A model generated the notes under the pieces. It was given only the letters and a program-made list of their open reading frames with translations, was not told the origin of the DNA and ran no database searches. From QQUJ01 sp050287605 (GTDB lineage: Bacteria > Pseudomonadota > Gammaproteobacteria > QQUJ01): a DNA stretch of 64,000 bases. This document shows positions 42,723-51,704 of this stretch, piece by piece. The stretch is taken from contig JBNKCG010000070.1 of NCBI GenBank assembly GCA_050287605.1, positions 62,001 through 126,000 on the forward strand, in the 5' to 3' direction. Made by a program: the position numbers and the translations under genes. Numbering within the stretch: the first letter of the stretch is position 1; the number at the start of each line of letters is the position of its first letter.

Positions 42723-44795
42723 TCACACCGTAGCGTAGCGCGGCGCCTCGCCCAACCAGCGGCGCACCAGCGGCTCCACGTGGTCGGGATGGTGGCGCAA
42801 CAGTTCGGCCGCCGCCTGCTGCACCTGCGGGATCAATCCCTGGTCGCGCACCAGATCGGCCACCTTGAGCTGCAGCATGCCGCTCTGGCGCGTACCCAGC
42901 ACCTCGCCGGGACCGCGCAGTTCGAGATCACGCCGCGCCACCTCGAAGCCGTCGCTGGTCTCGCGCAGGATCGCCAAGCGCTGGCGGGCGTTGTCCGACA
43001 GCGGCGCCTGATAAAGCAGCACGCAGTGGCTCTGCGCCGCGCCGCGCCCGACGCGGCCGCGCAGCTGGTGAAGCTGCGCCAGCCCCAGGCGCTCGGGATT
43101 TTCGATGATCATCAGGCTGGCGTTGGGCACGTCAACACCCACTTCGATCACGGTGGTGGCCACCAGTAGGTCCACCTCAGCGGCGCTGAAGGCGCCCATC
43201 ACCCGCTCCTTGTCCGCGGCCTTCATGCGCCCGTGCACCAGCGCCACGCGCAGCCCGGGCAGCGCCGCGCCCAACTGCACCGCCGTCTCCTCGGCCGCCT
43301 GCGCCTGCAACGCCTCGGACTCCTCGATCAGGGTGCACACCCAATAGGCCTGTCCGCCCCCGGCGCACACCGCCTCCACCCGCTGCAGCACCTCGCTGCG
43401 GCGCGTCGCCGGCAGCGCTACGGTGGTGACCGGCGTGCGCCCCGGCGGCAGCTCGTCGATCACCGAGGTGTCGAGGTCGGCGTAGGCGGTCATGGCCAGG
43501 GTGCGCGGAATGGGGGTGGCCGTCATGATGAGCTGGTGGGGATGGCTGTTCCTGGTCTGCCCCTTGTTGCGCAGCGCCATGCGCTGGTGCACGCCGAAGC
43601 GGTGTTGCTCGTCGACGATCACCAGACCCAGGCGTGCGAAACGCACGTCGTCCTGAAACAGCGCGTGGGTGCCCACCGCCAGCTGCGTGGCGCCGTCGGC
43701 CATCGCCGCCAACGCCTGCGCGCGCGCCTTGCCGCGGCTCTTGCCGCCCAGCCAGCCCACCGCGATACCCAGCGGTTGCAGCCAGTGGGCGAAGTTCTTG
43801 AGATGCTGCTCGGCCAGCAGTTCGGTGGGCGCCATCAACGCCACCTGGTGGCCCGTCTCAATGGCGGTGAGGGCGCACAGCGCGGCGACGATGGTTTTGC
43901 CGGAACCCACGTCCCCCTGCACCAGGCGCAACATCGGGTGGGACTGGGCGAGATCGTCGCACACCTCGCCGATCACGCGCTGCTGCGCGGCGGTGAGCGC
44001 GAAAGGCAGCCGCTCCATAAGCCGCGTACTGAACGAGCCGTCGCCGCACAGCGGCGGGGCGCGGTGGCGTTTCATGCGTTCGCGCAGCCGGCGCAGGCTG
44101 AGGTGGTGGGCCAGCAGCTCCTCAAAGGCGAGCCGCTGCTGCGCCGGATGGCGCCCCGCGCGCAGGGCGGCGAGATCGACGTCGGGTGGCGGGCGGTGCA
44201 GCAGGCGCAGCGCATGGTCCAGCGGCGGCAACCCCAGCCGGCGCAGCAGCGCATCGGGCAACCACTCGGTCAACGCCCCGTCGGCGAGCATGAGCAGCGC
44301 CGCATCGGCCTGGCGGCGCAGGGTGAGCTGGCCGATACCCTCGGTGGCGGGGTAGAGCGGGGTCAGCGTCTCCTCCTCGCCCCCCGCGCCGTCGACGACG
44401 AAGCGGTACTCGGGGTGTACCAGTTCCAACGTCGCCGGACCGCGCCGTGCCTCGCCGAAACAGCGCACGCGGCGGCCGCGTTCAAAGGCGCGTTGCTGCT
44501 GCGCCGAGAAGTGGAAGAAACGCAACGTCAACGCCCCGGTGCCGTCGCTTACCCGCACCAGCAACGCCCGCCGCCGCCCGTAGCCGATCTCCGCCAGCTG
44601 CACCTCACCCTCGACCACCGCCTCGTCGCCGGGGCGCAGCGCACCGATGGCGGTGACGCGGGTGCGATCCTGGTAGCGCAGCGGCAGATGGAAGAGCACG
44701 TCCTGCACGGTGGCGATGCCCAGGCGCTCCAGGGTCGCGGCCACTCGGGGACCGACGCCCCGCAGCCTGGTTACCGGCAGTTCAGAGAGGTCCAT
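42723..44795 (-). CDS. recG: ATP-dependent DNA helicase RecG
   Basis: 690-residue branch-migration helicase that reverses stalled forks and processes Holliday junctions. An N-terminal wedge/OB domain is followed by helicase motifs: Walker A LVQGDVGSGKTIVAA, DEQH (VIVDEQHRFGVHQR), TATPIPRTLAM, and the motif VI region (QLRGRVGRGAAQSHCVLLY). Its length is normal for gammaproteobacteria. The hemerythrin-like gene lies upstream on the same strand, 27 bases from its start. Confidence 0.97.
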   Translation of the reverse strand: MDLSELPVTRLRGVGPRVAATLERLGIATVQDVLFHLPLRYQDRTRVTAIGALRPGDEAVVEGEVQLAEIGYGRRRALLVRVSDGTGALTLRFFHFSAQQQRAFERGRRVRCFGEARRGPATLELVHPEYRFVVDGAGGEEETLTPLYPATEGIGQLTLRRQADAALLMLADGALTEWLPDALLRRLGLPPLDHALRLLHRPPPDVDLAALRAGRHPAQQRLAFEELLAHHLSLRRLRERMKRHRAPPLCGDGSFSTRLMERLPFALTAAQQRVIGEVCDDLAQSHPMLRLVQGDVGSGKTIVAALCALTAIETGHQVALMAPTELLAEQHLKNFAHWLQPLGIAVGWLGGKSRGKARAQALAAMADGATQLAVGTHALFQDDVRFARLGLVIVDEQHRFGVHQRMALRNKGQTRNSHPHQLIMTATPIPRTLAMTAYADLDTSVIDELPPGRTPVTTVALPATRRSEVLQRVEAVCAGGGQAYWVCTLIEESEALQAQAAEETAVQLGAALPGLRVALVHGRMKAADKERVMGAFSAAEVDLLVATTVIEVGVDVPNASLMIIENPERLGLAQLHQLRGRVGRGAAQSHCVLLYQAPLSDNARQRLAILRETSDGFEVARRDLELRGPGEVLGTRQSGMLQLKVADLVRDQGLIPQVQQAAAELLRHHPDHVEPLVRRWLGEAPRYATV

Positions 44796-44822
44796 TCCAG
44801 TACGGCGCGATCCGGTTAACTG

Positions 44823-45266
44823 TCAGGGCTGCAGTAGCGTTGCGAGATAGCGCAGGTCGTCGTCCAGCAACGCCTGCTCGGCCCGCGGGAAGAGCTGGTC
44901 CTCCTCGAAACGCACGTGCGCCTTGAGCGCGTCGCCCAACGCATTGAGCAGCGGTGCGTCGATATCCGTCGCCGCGGTCAGGCGCCGACGCAGTTCCATC
45001 ACGCTGCGACGCAGGGTGACGTGCTGCGCAACGGTTTCCAGGATCTCCTCGCAGTCGTCGCCGGCGCGCTGCGCCAGCAGCGGCAGCAGCAGCTCCTCTT
45101 CATCGCGGAAGTGCTGGGCGATCTCGGCATCCCAAAACCCGATGAACGCCCGCGCCAGTTCTCGAGCCTGATCCGCGTCGCCAGAGAAATCGCGCAGCCG
45201 CTTCGCCTGCACCAGGGCAGGATGGTGTTCGCGGGAGAGCGGTTGCAGGGCTTCGTGGCGTTTCAT
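44823..45266 (-). CDS. Hemerythrin HHE-domain protein
   Basis: 147-residue four-helix protein with hemerythrin-type His/Glu ligands: His14-His15 (LSREHHPALVQAKRL), the HFRDEEELLLPLL segment, HVTLRRSVMELR and HVRFEEDQLFP. Such proteins bind O2, NO or iron; many bacterial members are of unknown physiological role. Its stop is 27 bases before the recG start, so the two may share a transcript. Confidence 0.88.
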   Translation of the reverse strand: MKRHEALQPLSREHHPALVQAKRLRDFSGDADQARELARAFIGFWDAEIAQHFRDEEELLLPLLAQRAGDDCEEILETVAQHVTLRRSVMELRRRLTAATDIDAPLLNALGDALKAHVRFEEDQLFPRAEQALLDDDLRYLATLLQP

Positions 45267-45413
45267 GGTCGGCGGGTGCGGCTGCGGGTGTGGCTAAGGG
45301 TACCAAAGGCATGGTGCGAGTCGAACCCCGCGCCATCGCCGCGCTGAAATCCATAGCGCGAAATCACATCCTGCCGCATCATATCGTCACTGCGTCCTCG
45401 TATCCCGCCTCCC

Positions 45414-46520
45414 ATGATCCGCACCGCCACCCTGGATGATCTCGACCAACTGGTCGCCATCGAAAACCGCTGCTTCGAAACCGACCGGCTGTCGCGGCGC
45501 AATTTCCGCTACATGCTCACCAAGGGCCACGCCGCCACGCTGGTCGAGGAACGCGCCGGGCGGGTGTGCGGGTATGCCATGGTGCTGTTCTCGCGGGGGA
45601 CGTCGCTGGCGCGGCTCTATTCGATTGCCGTCGATCCCGAATGGCGCGGCCACGACATCGGCCGCCAGTTGGCCCAGGCCGCCGAACAGGTGGCCCGCGA
45701 CGAAGAGTGCGTCTCCATGCGCCTTGAGCTACGTCCGGACAACACCTCCGCTCTATCCTTGTATCGCTCACTGGGCTACCGCCAGTTCGGGTTCGTGGCC
45801 GACTATTATGAAGACCATGCCGATGCCATGCGCCTTGAGAAATCGCTGGCACCGGAGCTCAAGCTGGACTTGGCGCGGGTACCGCACTACCGGCAGAGCC
45901 TGGAGTTCACCTGCGGCCCGGCAGCGCTGATGATGGCGCTGGCCACCCTGGACCCCGACCTGCTATTGGATCGCAAACTGGAACTGCGCATGTGGCGCGA
46001 AGCGACCACCATCTACATGACCTCGGGACACGGCGGCTGCGGGCCGTACGGCCTGGCGCTGGCCGCCTATCATCGCGGCTTCGACGTGGACATCCACGTC
46101 TCCGACCCCGGCGCGCTGTTCGTCGATTCGGTGCGCGACCCGGAGAAGAAAACGGTGATCGCGCTGGTGCAGGAGGATTTCGAGGAGGAGATCGCCGAGC
46201 TGCCCATCGGGCTCTACCACGACCGACTGTCGGTGGCCGACCTGGAGGCGCACTTCACCGAGGGCGCCATGGCGCTGGTGCTGATCAGTTCGTACCGCAT
46301 CTACCGCGAGAAGTTCCCCCACTGGGTGGTGGTCACCGGTTTCGACGAGCGCTTCATCTACGTGCACGACCCCTACATCGATGAGGAGGCGGGCAAGACC
46401 GCGTCGGACTGCATCAACATGCCCATCCTGCGCAAGGATTTCGAACGCATGGCCCGTTACGGAAAATCCGCGCAGCGCGCAGTGCTCATCATCAAGCGCC
46501 GCCCTGCCACCCACCATTGA
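45414..46520 (+). CDS. GNAT acetyltransferase fused to a C39-like peptidase domain
   Basis: 368 residues with two modules. Residues 1-145 form a GNAT domain (VDPEWRGHDIGRQLAQAA is the acetyl-CoA loop). Residues 155-368 resemble papain-like C39 peptidases: Cys167 in EFTCGPAALMMAL, His303 in FPHWVVVTGF and Asp319 in YVHDPYID form a plausible catalytic set. The fusion is known in other proteobacteria next to a RimK-like ligase, and here it is followed after 18 bases by such a gene. The pair is thought to take part in peptide or metabolite modification (Iyer and co-workers discussed such ATP-grasp neighbourhoods). Substrate is unknown. No clear Shine-Dalgarno precedes the ATG. Confidence 0.85.
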   Translation: MIRTATLDDLDQLVAIENRCFETDRLSRRNFRYMLTKGHAATLVEERAGRVCGYAMVLFSRGTSLARLYSIAVDPEWRGHDIGRQLAQAAEQVARDEECVSMRLELRPDNTSALSLYRSLGYRQFGFVADYYEDHADAMRLEKSLAPELKLDLARVPHYRQSLEFTCGPAALMMALATLDPDLLLDRKLELRMWREATTIYMTSGHGGCGPYGLALAAYHRGFDVDIHVSDPGALFVDSVRDPEKKTVIALVQEDFEEEIAELPIGLYHDRLSVADLEAHFTEGAMALVLISSYRIYREKFPHWVVVTGFDERFIYVHDPYIDEEAGKTASDCINMPILRKDFERMARYGKSAQRAVLIIKRRPATHH

Positions 46521-46538
46521 AGGAGACCACCCCGCACC

Positions 46539-48017
46539 ATGGCCAACTACATCGTCGTCGTCGATCACCCCAAAGACTGGGTCGAAGGACTACCGGCCAT
46601 CGAGCTGGTCTCCATCAACGACTACTTGAGCGACTCCCACTACCGTGAAGCCAAGGGGCTGCACGTGGTCAACCTGTGTCGAAGCTACCGCTACCTGGGC
46701 ACCGGCTACTACTGTTCGCTGCTCGCCGAAGCGCGGCGCCACCGCGTCATCCCCTCGGTGCGCACGCTGCAGGACCTGAGCAGCAAAGCGATCTACAGCC
46801 TGGGGGTGGAAGACCTCGACACGCTGGTCAACAAAAGCCTGAAAAAACGCGGCGCCGGTCTCACCTTCACCGCCTTCGAGGTGTTGGTGATGTTCGGCCG
46901 CACCCTGGAGCCGCAGCTGGAGGAGCTCGGCCGGCAACTGTTCGAACTCTACCGCGCGCCGCTGCTGAAAGTGGAATTTCGCCGCGCCGACAAATGGCGT
47001 ATCGGCAGCCTCAAGACCGTGCACCTCAGCTCGCTGCCCAACGATCTGCTGCCGTTCTTCGCCGAAGCCTTCGAGGCCCACACCCACCGCCGTTGGGTGC
47101 GCCCTCGCACCAAAAGCGTCTACCGCTACGACATGGCGATACTGTGGAATCCCAGCGAAAAGCTGCCGCCATCCAACAAGCGCGCGCTGCAGGGGTTTCA
47201 GAAAGCCGGTCGCGCGCTGGGCTTGGACGTGGAGCTGATCGAACGCAAGGACTACGCCAGCCTCGCCGAATACGATGCGCTGTTCATCCGCGAAACCACC
47301 GCCGTCAACCACCACACCTACCGCTTCGCCAAGAAAGCCGAATCCGAAGGCATGGTGGTCATCGACGATCCCGATTCCATCCTGCGCTGTACCAACAAGG
47401 TCTACCTGCACGAGCTGTTCCAGCAGTACAAGATTCCTGCGCCCAAGACGGTGGTACTGCGCAAAGGCGAGACGGTGGACGCCGAGGCGCTGCTCGGCTT
47501 TCCGCTGGTACTGAAGATCCCCCACGGTTCGTTTTCGCGCGGCGTCTACAAGGCGCGCAACGCGCGCGAATTCAAAGAGTACGCCGAGCGGCTGTTCCGA
47601 GAATCCGACCTCATCCTGGCGCAGGAGTTTCTCTACACCGAATTCGATTGGCGCGTGGGACTGTTCAACGGCGAACCGCTGTTCGTCTGCCAATACTTCA
47701 TGAGCAAGCAGCACTGGCAGATCGTACGCCACGGCGCCGACGGCAAATCGCAAGCGGGTGACTCGCGCACCTATCGGGTGGACGATGCGCCCCCCGAGGT
47801 GGTAAGCACCGCATTGAAAGCCGCGCGCCAAATCGGCAAGGGATTGTACGGCGTCGATATCAAACAGAACGAAGACGGGCTATTCGTCATGGAAGTCAAC
47901 GACAACCCCAACATCGATGCCGGAGTGGAGGATGCCTGTCTCAAGGATGAGTTGTACCGCGGTATTTGCGGGGAGTTCTTGCGTCGACTGGAGGGGAGAG
48001 GGCGCAAGGGGGGATAG
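46539..48017 (+). CDS. RimK-like ATP-grasp ligase with N-terminal RLAN domain
   Basis: 492 residues. The N-terminal part (about 1-150) matches the RimK-like ligase N-terminal (RLAN) domain; a linker leads to an ATP-grasp domain (from about 260: YDALFIRETTAVNHHTYRFA, IPAPKTVVLRKGE, PLVLKIPHGSFSRGVYKA, QEFLYTEFDWRVGLFNGEP and metal-binding VMEVNDNPNIDAG). ATP-grasp ligases of this kind form amide bonds, for example adding Glu to peptides or proteins. AAGGAGA is a good ribosome binding site 14 bases upstream. It pairs with the GNAT-C39 gene; product unknown. Confidence 0.88.
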   Translation: MANYIVVVDHPKDWVEGLPAIELVSINDYLSDSHYREAKGLHVVNLCRSYRYLGTGYYCSLLAEARRHRVIPSVRTLQDLSSKAIYSLGVEDLDTLVNKSLKKRGAGLTFTAFEVLVMFGRTLEPQLEELGRQLFELYRAPLLKVEFRRADKWRIGSLKTVHLSSLPNDLLPFFAEAFEAHTHRRWVRPRTKSVYRYDMAILWNPSEKLPPSNKRALQGFQKAGRALGLDVELIERKDYASLAEYDALFIRETTAVNHHTYRFAKKAESEGMVVIDDPDSILRCTNKVYLHELFQQYKIPAPKTVVLRKGETVDAEALLGFPLVLKIPHGSFSRGVYKARNAREFKEYAERLFRESDLILAQEFLYTEFDWRVGLFNGEPLFVCQYFMSKQHWQIVRHGADGKSQAGDSRTYRVDDAPPEVVSTALKAARQIGKGLYGVDIKQNEDGLFVMEVNDNPNIDAGVEDACLKDELYRGICGEFLRRLEGRGRKGG

Positions 48018-48045
48018 ATTGCGCTATTCCGATAGCGAAGCGAAT

Positions 48046-48068
48046 GCGGGCGCGTCGAACGCGCCCGC
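48046..48068. terminator. Bidirectional hairpin after the RimK-like gene
   Basis: A perfect ten-base stem GCGGGCGCGT-CGA-ACGCGCCCGC between the convergent RimK-like gene and the secreted-protein gene. Neither side has a clear T-run, so its terminator strength is uncertain. Confidence 0.5.
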
Positions 48069-48086
48069 ACACTGTTCACCCCGTTC

Positions 48087-49118
48087 TCAAAGCCCCGCGG
48101 CGAACGCCTTCACAGCGCGTTCGAACTGATCACGGCTGTACCGGTAGAGAGCGACGTGGCTGAGATCGACCTGCTCCTTCCCGGCAAGGCGCAACTGGAT
48201 ATGGGCCACCTCACCGCAACGCCCCCAGGCCTCATAGGCATCACGACCGATATCACCGCTGCGTGTCGGCTTGACATAGGCTAGAAGCCCCGCCTGGGAA
48301 ATGGTTGCGGCATTTTGGGGGTCGCGACTCAGCAGATAGTTCGATTCGTGGAGCTGCAACACCCAGTACAGCATATAAGTGCAATTGGTCGTCAACGACT
48401 TCCGTTGGTAGTCGTCGCCCGGCGCGGCTTTGACGTCCTCGAATGTGAAACTATCCCCGTCGCTGCGATCGGGCAAGAAGGCGAACTCCGGCTTGAATGA
48501 GCCGGTGATCAACTCCCGTACCGGCCCATACATCGGCTGCATGCGCTCCAGAAACCCTCGCATCGTCTCCTGGACCGGCGTGCCCGCGGGCGCGCCCCCC
48601 ATCCCTCGTCCCCGGCCGATGTCAACGGGTGCAACAGCGCGGGCCGTGAGGATCGCGTAGATGACCAGATTATCGGGATCGTCCCGGCGTCCGCGTTCGC
48701 GGGGATAGACATAGAGCGTCACGGTATAGCCCGGCTGCTCCCGCTGGGGAATCTGGTGCTTCTTCATCGCCTCCGCCATCTCCTCGCGGGTAATGGGTGG
48801 CGGAATGGGAATCGGGGTCGCGACGTACTCGAACAGACCCTTCATGCTTCCGGTCAGAATGCTTTTTTCGCTCGGGTTGTGATTCATACGCAGCGTCCGG
48901 CGAACGTCTCCCCCCTGGGATCTGACCAAGGCCTGCGCTTCGGCAACCGTCATCCCCAACCGGATACCCAACGTATCCATCTGGCGATAAAACTCCTGTT
49001 TTCCGTCGTCGGCGTAGACGACACCGATACCACCCGACCAGAACAGCACACCCACAACTACCGACAAGGCAAATCGCCAAACTCCGCGACACAGTTCCCT
49101 TGCATCCGTACCGATCAT
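48087..49118 (-). CDS. Unrecognised secreted protein
   Basis: 343 residues. The N-terminus has a signal peptide (hydrophobic run FALSVVVGVLFWSGGIGVVY, cleavage probably after VYADD or nearby). The mature part has a soluble look with short helices (FYRQMDTLGIRLGMTVAEAQALV) and a Pro-rich stretch (PIPIPPPITREEMAEAM), later a Cys (TTNCTYMLYW). I recognise no family. AGGAGG stands directly before an ATG at 49124 and six bases before the ATG at 49118, which decides for 49118. No operon partner; it stands alone, with 282 bases before nhaA. Confidence 0.75.
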   Translation of the reverse strand: MIGTDARELCRGVWRFALSVVVGVLFWSGGIGVVYADDGKQEFYRQMDTLGIRLGMTVAEAQALVRSQGGDVRRTLRMNHNPSEKSILTGSMKGLFEYVATPIPIPPPITREEMAEAMKKHQIPQREQPGYTVTLYVYPRERGRRDDPDNLVIYAILTARAVAPVDIGRGRGMGGAPAGTPVQETMRGFLERMQPMYGPVRELITGSFKPEFAFLPDRSDGDSFTFEDVKAAPGDDYQRKSLTTNCTYMLYWVLQLHESNYLLSRDPQNAATISQAGLLAYVKPTRSGDIGRDAYEAWGRCGEVAHIQLRLAGKEQVDLSHVALYRYSRDQFERAVKAFAAGL

Positions 49119-49400
49119 GTTCATCCTCCTGCGTGATTGAAAGCGATTTTCAGATCCTCGCTCGCGCAATGGCGGACGCCATGCACTGCGAGCTCTCGCC
49201 ATCGACTATCCCCTTTGTCCTCGCTTCGAGACAGTTCCCTTCGCGGTTCACACCGATAGAGCACTTCATCTTCGTCTCTTCGCACGCAGGGTACGGCGGA
49301 CACCCTCGCGCTCATCAAACGAGCCAAACATCGGGCCTGAAACAGCGGATGGAAACAAGGGGCACCGCACCCCATCCCACGCAGCGAAGCTGCGCAATAT
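49119..49400. other. Gene-free region between nhaA and the secreted-protein gene
   Basis: 282 bases. A short hairpin GCAGC-GAA-GCTGC lies at 49381-49393, on the downstream side of nhaA, without a T-run. Otherwise I see only non-coding-looking sequence and no confident promoter. Confidence 0.4.
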
Positions 49401-50588
49401 CTACGAAGCCGAAACCTCCCCCACTCGATCCCGACTCCCCCACCACAACACCCAATACCCCACCACCGCCGACACCAGCGACCCCAGCAGAATACCGAGC
49501 CGGTCATGCACCACATGCCCGGTATTGCCCTGCTCAAACGCCAGGCCGCCGATGAACAGACTCATGGTAAAGCCGATGCCGCACAACACCGCAACACCGT
49601 ACAGTTCCAACCAGCGCACCCCCTTGGGCAGCGCCGCCCATCCCAGCGCGATGACCAGCGCGGCGCAGCCGAAAACGCCCACCTGCTTGCCGACGAAGAG
49701 CCCCAACGCGATGCCCAGCGGCACCGGACTTGCCAGGGTCTCCCAGCCGATTCCGGTGAGCGAAACGCCGGCATTGGCAAATGCGAACAGGGGCAGGATG
49801 CCGAACACCACCGCCGGGTGCAGATCGTCTTCGAGACGCCGCAACGGCGACCGGGACGCGTCTTCGCTTTTCAGCGGAATGAACATCGCCAGCACCACCC
49901 CGGCCAACGTCGCGTGCACGCCCGACTTAAGCACCGACACCCACAGCACCACGCCCACCAGCAGATACGCGGTCAGTCCGCTCCGGCCGAAACGGTTGAG
50001 CAGCGCCAGCACCACGATGGCGCCCACCGCAACGCCCAGCGATGCGAGCGAGATCTGATCGGTGTAAAACAGGGCGATCACCACGATGGCACCCAGGTCA
50101 TCGAGAATCGCCAAGGTCATGAGAAAGATCTTGAGCGCCACCGGCACCCGCTCGCCCAGCACCGCCAACACGCCCAGCGCGAAGGCGATGTCGGTGGCCG
50201 CGGGGATGGCCCATCCCTTGAGCGCCAGTGGGTCGTTCCAGTTGATGGCGGCGTAGATCAGCGCCGGGACGAGCATGCCGCCCAGCGCAGCGGCAGCGGG
50301 CAGAACAAGCTGCGACGGATGCGACAATTCGCCGTCGAGGAATTCGCGCTTCAGTTCCAGTCCGATCAGGAAAAAGAACAGCGCCATCAGTCCGTCGTTG
50401 ATCCATAGCAGCAGCGGTTTGGCGATCTTCAACGCACCCACCTGCACCGCCACCGGTGTGTCCAGCAACGCGTCATACCACTGCGCCAGCGGCGTATTGG
50501 CGGCGATTAGCGCCAGCACGGCGGCCACCAGCAACAGCACGCCGCTGGCGGATTCCAGACGCAGAAATTCTTGAATCGCTTTGACCAC
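49401..50588 (-). CDS. nhaA: Na+/H+ antiporter NhaA
   Basis: 395-residue inner-membrane antiporter with about 12 helices. The functional aspartates align with E. coli numbering: Asp133 (IPAATDIAFALGV) and Asp163-Asp164 (LAILDDLGAIVV). Lysine and other residues are as expected. It exports Na+ in exchange for H+ and keeps pH and salt balance. The start codon is GTG at 50588 with GGGAGG ten bases upstream. It appears monocistronic. Confidence 0.96.
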   Translation of the reverse strand: MVKAIQEFLRLESASGVLLLVAAVLALIAANTPLAQWYDALLDTPVAVQVGALKIAKPLLLWINDGLMALFFFLIGLELKREFLDGELSHPSQLVLPAAAALGGMLVPALIYAAINWNDPLALKGWAIPAATDIAFALGVLAVLGERVPVALKIFLMTLAILDDLGAIVVIALFYTDQISLASLGVAVGAIVVLALLNRFGRSGLTAYLLVGVVLWVSVLKSGVHATLAGVVLAMFIPLKSEDASRSPLRRLEDDLHPAVVFGILPLFAFANAGVSLTGIGWETLASPVPLGIALGLFVGKQVGVFGCAALVIALGWAALPKGVRWLELYGVAVLCGIGFTMSLFIGGLAFEQGNTGHVVHDRLGILLGSLVSAVVGYWVLWWGSRDRVGEVSAS

Positions 50589-50683
50589 GATGACGGAACC
50601 TCCCGGAAATTGACGTCGATGACGACTCGTAACAGTGAGTGTAGCGAAACGAATCGGTTCCCCGTCCGCCGTGCCAATTTAGC

Positions 50684-51157
50684 TCAGCGGGCGATGGCGG
50701 AAAAATCGGCGCCGATCAGGCGCTGCAGATCGCGCGGCGCGAGTTCGATCTCCAGGCCGCGGCGACCGGCGCTGACGTAGATCGTGTCGAGCTCGTCGGC
50801 CGAGGCGTCGATGATGGCCGGCAGTTTTTTCTTCTGCCCGATGGGACTGATACCGCCGACTACGTAGCCGGTGGCGCGCTCGGCCTCGCGGGCGTCGGCC
50901 ATCTCGGCCTTCTTGGCTTTGCAGGCCGCGGCCATGGCTTTGAGGTCGAGCTGCTGCGCCACGGGAACGATGCCCACCGCGAGGCGCTTGGCATCGCCGT
51001 TGAGCGCCACCAGCAGAGTCTTGAAGACGCGCTCCGGCGCCACGCCCAACGCTTGCGCCGCCTCCAGGCCGTAGGAGGGCGCGGTGGGATCGTGGCGATA
51101 TTCGTGTACCCGATGGGAAATCTTGGCGCGTTTGGCGGCGGTGATGGCGGGGGTCAT
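50684..51157 (-). CDS. ybaK: Cys-tRNA(Pro) deacylase YbaK
   Basis: 157-residue protein of the YbaK/ProX editing family that hydrolyses Cys-tRNA(Pro). ERVFKTLLVALNGD, AVGIVPVAQQLDLKAM, GYVVGGISPIGQKKKL and VSAGRRGLEIEL are typical. The ATG at 51157 is preferred over a TTG seven codons upstream because homology begins at MTPAITAAKRAK. It stands between the DUF2589-type genes and nhaA, each on the same strand, with a 55-base gap to the preceding gene. Confidence 0.95.
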   Translation of the reverse strand: MTPAITAAKRAKISHRVHEYRHDPTAPSYGLEAAQALGVAPERVFKTLLVALNGDAKRLAVGIVPVAQQLDLKAMAAACKAKKAEMADAREAERATGYVVGGISPIGQKKKLPAIIDASADELDTIYVSAGRRGLEIELAPRDLQRLIGADFSAIAR

Positions 51158-51212
51158 GGGCTGGAAAGCGGCAGGCAACTGCCGCCAACCTTACCACAAC
51201 GCGGCGGTGCGC

Positions 51213-51689
51213 TCAGGCGGCTTGTTCGGCCGGTGGAGCGGGCTGGCGCTGCTGGACCTGCCACCGGCCCTGCTTGTCGCGCACCACCTGGACGCAGAGC
51301 TCGACCCGCCCGCCGCGCTGGTGTCGCGCATCGGCCAGCCGGTAGAACGCCGGATGCGGTTTGGGTTTGACGCCGAACAGCTTCAGCGTTCCCCACCACA
51401 GGCGCCGCCACCAGCCGGCCCCCTTCACGTCCAGGGAGAGATTGAAGTCCAACTGCCCCAGCCCGAGGTTTTCCAGACGCCCGAAGCCAACGGTGAAATC
51501 GGCGGAGGTGAGGTGGGCCAGGCCGTCCAGGTGCGACAGGGAGCGGGCAAAGTTGCGCCAGGCCTCCGCCTGGCGCAACTGAAACCTGGCGTCGACGCTG
51601 ATCACGTCGTTGAGCACCGCCTCCAGCAGCTCCTCCAGGGTGAACCACTGGCGCAGCGGCGAGGCGCTCAACTGCCGGTCACTGCGCAC
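51213..51689 (-). CDS. Third member of the DUF2589-type cluster
   Basis: 158 residues of unknown function. A first helical stretch (FTLEELLEAVLNDVISVDARFQLRQ) is followed by alternating strands (SADFTVGFGRLENLGLGQLD, then FNLSLDVKGAGWWRR) and a basic Pro/Gln-rich tail. The pattern of N-terminal helix plus beta strands resembles its two upstream neighbours, though it is more distant. The GTG at 51689 is the only obvious start, without a strong ribosome binding site. It follows the second cluster gene by 15 bases, so all three are probably co-transcribed. I would not assign a family name with certainty. Confidence 0.7.
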   Translation of the reverse strand: MRSDRQLSASPLRQWFTLEELLEAVLNDVISVDARFQLRQAEAWRNFARSLSHLDGLAHLTSADFTVGFGRLENLGLGQLDFNLSLDVKGAGWWRRLWWGTLKLFGVKPKPHPAFYRLADARHQRGGRVELCVQVVRDKQGRWQVQQRQPAPPAEQAA

Positions 51690-51704
51690 TGCGCGGGCGG
51701 CCGG

